Below, one piece after another: positions 41,776 through 44,146 of a DNA stretch of 44,146 nucleotides. How positions within the stretch are numbered: position 1 is the first letter of the stretch; every line of letters starts with the position of its first letter. The stretch spans positions 1 to 44,146 of the forward strand of contig NYZE01000147.1 in the NCBI GenBank assembly GCA_002685965.1, written 5' to 3'. The notes below the pieces were generated by a model. The model worked only from the letters and a program-made list of their open reading frames with translations. It was not told where the DNA came from and searched no databases. The translations under genes were made by a program, and so were the position numbers. The stretch comes from Planctomycetota bacterium (GTDB lineage: Bacteria; Planctomycetota; UBA1135; GCA-002748355).

Positions 41776-43215
41776 CTACGCCGGCTCCAAGAGTCGAATG
41801 CGGACGCGTTCGATCTTGCGCTCTCCCGCGCTCACCACGGTTACCTCGAGTTGCCCGTACTGGAAGCTCTCGCCAGCGCGCGGTATGCGCCCCAGTTCGC
41901 TGAACACGAACCCGCCGATCGTCTCGTAGTCCTGCGACTCCGGCAAATCGGAGCCGAGCTTCTTGTTCAGCTCGCCGATGCGGAGCTTGGCGTCGACCTC
42001 GGCCGCGCGGCCGTCCGCATCGGCGACGAAGGGGCTCTGCCGTTCCGGGTCATACTCGTCCTCGATGTCGCCGACGATCTCTTCGAGGATGTCCTCGATC
42101 GACACCAAGCCGGCAGTGCCGCCGTATTCATCGACGACGATTGCGATTTGCACCCGGCGTGTACGAAACTCGCGCAGTAGCTCCGCGACCTTCTTGCTTT
42201 CGGGCACGACGTAGATCGGATGGCGCATCGACTCGGCGACCGGGGTCGCGAGTAGCTCCGCTTTGCCTTCTGCCATCATTCCGACGGCATCACGCAGATA
42301 GAAAACGCCGACGATGTTGTCGAGTTTCTGTTCGAACACCGGCAGGCGCGAGTGCCCGGCGTCGACGCCGATGCGGACCGCGTCGCCGAAGGCCAAGCCC
42401 GCCTCGACGCACACCATGTCGGTGCGTGGGGTCATGATCCCCGCGGCGTCTTCCTTGCCGAAGTCGACGATGTTCTCGATCCACTCCTTCTCTTCGTCGG
42501 CCAGTTGCTCGGTCTCATCGCTGTCCTCGACTGCGGCACGAATCTCGTCGGCGAGTTGCTCGTGCCCGTTGGCGTTCTCGAGCTCCTCGCGGATACCCAG
42601 CACGTTGCGGACGACGAGTTCGGCGAGCTTGGCCACAGGCGCGGTGATCGGCAGCAGGAGGAGGCGTAACACGCTCATGACCGGTAGCGTCCGCTCGACG
42701 ATGGACTCGGCGCGGAAGTCGGTCACCTTGGCCGGCAGCACACCTGACGCGAGCACGGCCAAGACGAAGAGCAGAACGGGTCCGGGCCAACCGCTCGGCC
42801 ACAGCGTGGCGCCGTCCAAGAGGGCGTAGGCTCCGATGAGTGCGACCGCGAGTCCGGTGAACTCGAGCAGGACCGCGGTGGGCAGGCACTTGTCAGCGTC
42901 GTCGAGTTCTTCCTCGAGGCTCTCGGATTTTTCCGCCTTCTTCTCCATGCGCATTTGCAGGAGCGAAGGCGAGAACTTGTCGAGGGCGTTGCGGATCAGT
43001 GCCGCCGTGAATGCCAGCGCCAGCCCAACCGCCACCCAGGTGCCACCGCCAAGCGGCGGCCACCCGTTGCTCTCGAGCGCGGGAACCAGAAGGAAGGCTG
43101 AAAGGGAACTGTGCGCGAATCGGTGAGCCCTCGGGCCCCCGGCTGCCGGAGGTGGAGGCTCGTCGGGCGATTCAGACGCGGGGCAGGAAGACCCGTCCGC
43201 CGTCGCTTCTGTCAT
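41776..43215 (-). CDS. CorC/HlyC-family membrane protein with CBS pair
   Basis: A 479-residue protein of the hemolysin C/CorC/CNNM group, linked to magnesium and other cation homeostasis. After a Pro-rich N-terminal tail (1-30), a membrane region (about 35-215) has four to five hydrophobic segments in the place of a DUF21 domain, but it is divergent and contains a highly charged insert (KKAEKSESLEEELDDADK). A CBS pair follows (about 250-370; IMTPRTDMVCVEAG, VDEYGGTAGLVSIEDILEEIVGDIEDEYD). The CorC_HlyC C-terminal domain (about 385-475; YETIGGFVFSELGRIP) completes the family layout. The start overlaps the upstream kinase-like gene by 4 bp (ATGA). Confidence 0.9.
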   Translation of the reverse strand: MTEATADGSSCPASESPDEPPPPAAGGPRAHRFAHSSLSAFLLVPALESNGWPPLGGGTWVAVGLALAFTAALIRNALDKFSPSLLQMRMEKKAEKSESLEEELDDADKCLPTAVLLEFTGLAVALIGAYALLDGATLWPSGWPGPVLLFVLAVLASGVLPAKVTDFRAESIVERTLPVMSVLRLLLLPITAPVAKLAELVVRNVLGIREELENANGHEQLADEIRAAVEDSDETEQLADEEKEWIENIVDFGKEDAAGIMTPRTDMVCVEAGLAFGDAVRIGVDAGHSRLPVFEQKLDNIVGVFYLRDAVGMMAEGKAELLATPVAESMRHPIYVVPESKKVAELLREFRTRRVQIAIVVDEYGGTAGLVSIEDILEEIVGDIEDEYDPERQSPFVADADGRAAEVDAKLRIGELNKKLGSDLPESQDYETIGGFVFSELGRIPRAGESFQYGQLEVTVVSAGERKIERVRIRLLEPA

Positions 43216-44146
43216 GTCTGTTTCGAGGCCTCCTCGGCCACGCTGCGGCTCGGAACACCTTCGAGATCTTCCGCCGTGGAAGGAAGGGGGCTTGCCGCGG
43301 AGTCACCCTCTTCAAATGGACCATAAGGTGAAAGAACGCCAGCGTGCAAGGGGATCGCGGCCTTGCCGACCGGGAGCTGCACTCGAACATGCAGCCGGGC
43401 CCCCTTGACGTCCGCCTGAAGGACCCCTCCGAGGCAACGCGTCATCGACTGCAGCACCGCCAGGTTGATCGTGTCCAGGTCGTTCCACAGGTCCATCTGT
43501 TCGTCGACCTCGCGCCACGGTGGCGTATCGATCGGCACGCTTCCACCGCGGACAGCCAGGAAGTCAAAGCGCAGCGCCTCGTCTTCCTCGACGAGGCGGA
43601 CGGCAGTCTCTCCCGACTGCGATGCCCCCTCTGCGGTGCAGTGGGCGAGCCCTGCGAGGATCACGTCGCTGAACAAGCGCGACAGGGTCGTGGGCGTGGT
43701 TTGCAGCAGGACGCCTTGGTCCGGCAGCGACAGGCGCTGCTTGATTCCGGCTGACTTGAAGCGTCCTCTCGTCGTTTCGATCAACTCGCGCAACACCAGC
43801 GCCACGTCGACGACTTCCCGTCCCTGTTGACCGACATCGGCGAGCGATGCGGCAGCGAACTGCTCGAGGATGCGGCGACATCGGAGGCTCTCGCTGGCCA
43901 GCTCTTCGACTTCCTCCTGGTAGCTCACGTTGCTTTGGTGTGAGAGGAACTGAGCCAAACCGACCACTCCGGTCATGGGGCCCGTGAGTTCGCGGACAAG
44001 GTGGTGCGCTAGTTCGCCCTGGAGGCCGAGCTTTTGTGTTCGCGCCAGAATCAGCTTGGCGCGTCGCATTGCTTCCTCCGAGAGTTCGGTCAAGTCGCGG
44101 TCGGCTTCACAGCGTCGTAGAGCATCGAGGCGCGACACCGCCAGCC
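43212..44146 (-). CDS. Histidine-kinase-like protein, partial, with degenerate ATPase domain
   Basis: The frame is open to the window end, so the 5' part is missing; the first internal start is GTG 44138. A helical segment GELAHHLVRELTGPMTGVVGLAQFL resembles the HisKA dimerisation helix and H-box, but the Pro lies 8 residues after the His rather than the usual 5. The following domain has the size and order of a HATPase, with TTLSRLFSDVILAGLAH at the N-box and an ending like TRCLGGVLQADVKGARLHVRVQLP. The N-box Asn and the DxGxG motif are not visible. It may therefore be a catalytically inactive or phosphotransfer-type protein. Its stop overlaps the CorC-family start (ATGA), suggesting a functional link with that membrane protein. 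Confidence 0.65.
   Translation of the reverse strand, partial: LAVSRLDALRRCEADRDLTELSEEAMRRAKLILARTQKLGLQGELAHHLVRELTGPMTGVVGLAQFLSHQSNVSYQEEVEELASESLRCRRILEQFAAASLADVGQQGREVVDVALVLRELIETTRGRFKSAGIKQRLSLPDQGVLLQTTPTTLSRLFSDVILAGLAHCTAEGASQSGETAVRLVEEDEALRFDFLAVRGGSVPIDTPPWREVDEQMDLWNDLDTINLAVLQSMTRCLGGVLQADVKGARLHVRVQLPVGKAAIPLHAGVLSPYGPFEEGDSAASPLPSTAEDLEGVPSRSVAEEASKQT

Overview
The window is a gene-dense, high-GC stretch of a bacterial chromosome. No gap between genes exceeds about 210 bp. I see no tRNA, rRNA, CRISPR array, insertion sequence or phage gene. Candidate outer-membrane assembly lipoproteins (LptE-like, BamD-like), type IV pilin-like proteins, many exported proteins with signal peptides, and a very large Ser/Thr kinase carrying a sulfatase-modifying-factor-type domain point to a diderm bacterium. 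Planctomycetota or a close relative fits best, but that is inference from gene content only.

The main result is two genes that appear to encode selenocysteine (Sec) at in-frame TGA codons. A standard gene caller would split or truncate both. The first, at 30958-32094 (+), is an exported protein with five EF-hand loops joined to an iodothyronine-deiodinase-like domain; TGA 31669-31671 falls at the family's Sec position (context GSYT-U-PPF). The second, at 18114-19400 (-), is an exported protein with a thioredoxin-like head (C-V-P-U-H-D-C, TGA 19194-19196), a CxxCH haem-type motif and two PDZ-like domains. In each case the frame stays open, with sensible protein, for a long way past the TGA. 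A hairpin with a G-starting loop begins its loop exactly 21 nt after the TGA in both, as expected for a bacterial SECIS element.

Layout. 1-3505 (+): the end of an SDR epimerase, an apparently internally deleted enoyl-CoA hydratase remnant, then a tightly overlapping trio (MDR dehydrogenase, enoyl-CoA hydratase, 3-hydroxyacyl-CoA dehydrogenase) suited to acyl-CoA oxidation. 3575-3901 (-): thioredoxin. 4113-9750 (+): three proteins with pilin-type N termini, one of 1134 residues, behind a leader that can fold over the ribosome-binding region. 9793-10020 (-): a probable RNA polymerase omega subunit, divergent from a 1225-residue kinase (10124-13801, +). 13817-18014: divergent transaldolase (-) and full-length glycine decarboxylase (+). 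18114-20993: the haem-motif selenoprotein (-) divergent from a secreted beta-propeller (+). 21064-26564 (-): carB, a small unknown gene and a secreted carboxypeptidase-regulatory-like protein. 26590-27936 (+): a GH113-like protein with a nuclease-fold N terminus. 27993-29126 (-): DUF2203 and a methyltransferase-like gene. 29157-32094 (+): gamma-glutamyltransferase, then the EF-hand selenoprotein.

32119-44146 is a long, all-minus block of housekeeping and envelope genes. In transcription order these are a partial histidine-kinase-like gene, a CorC/HlyC CBS protein, recO, bamD-like, lptE-like, ftsH, folP, cdaA, ybbR-like, glmM and tsaB. Many are separated by 4-bp ATGA overlaps or gaps under 25 bp. 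The cdaA-ybbR-glmM order is the known c-di-AMP/peptidoglycan-precursor module. Selenium-insertion genes (selA, selB, selC, selD) are not in the window, so the Sec calls predict that they exist elsewhere in the genome.
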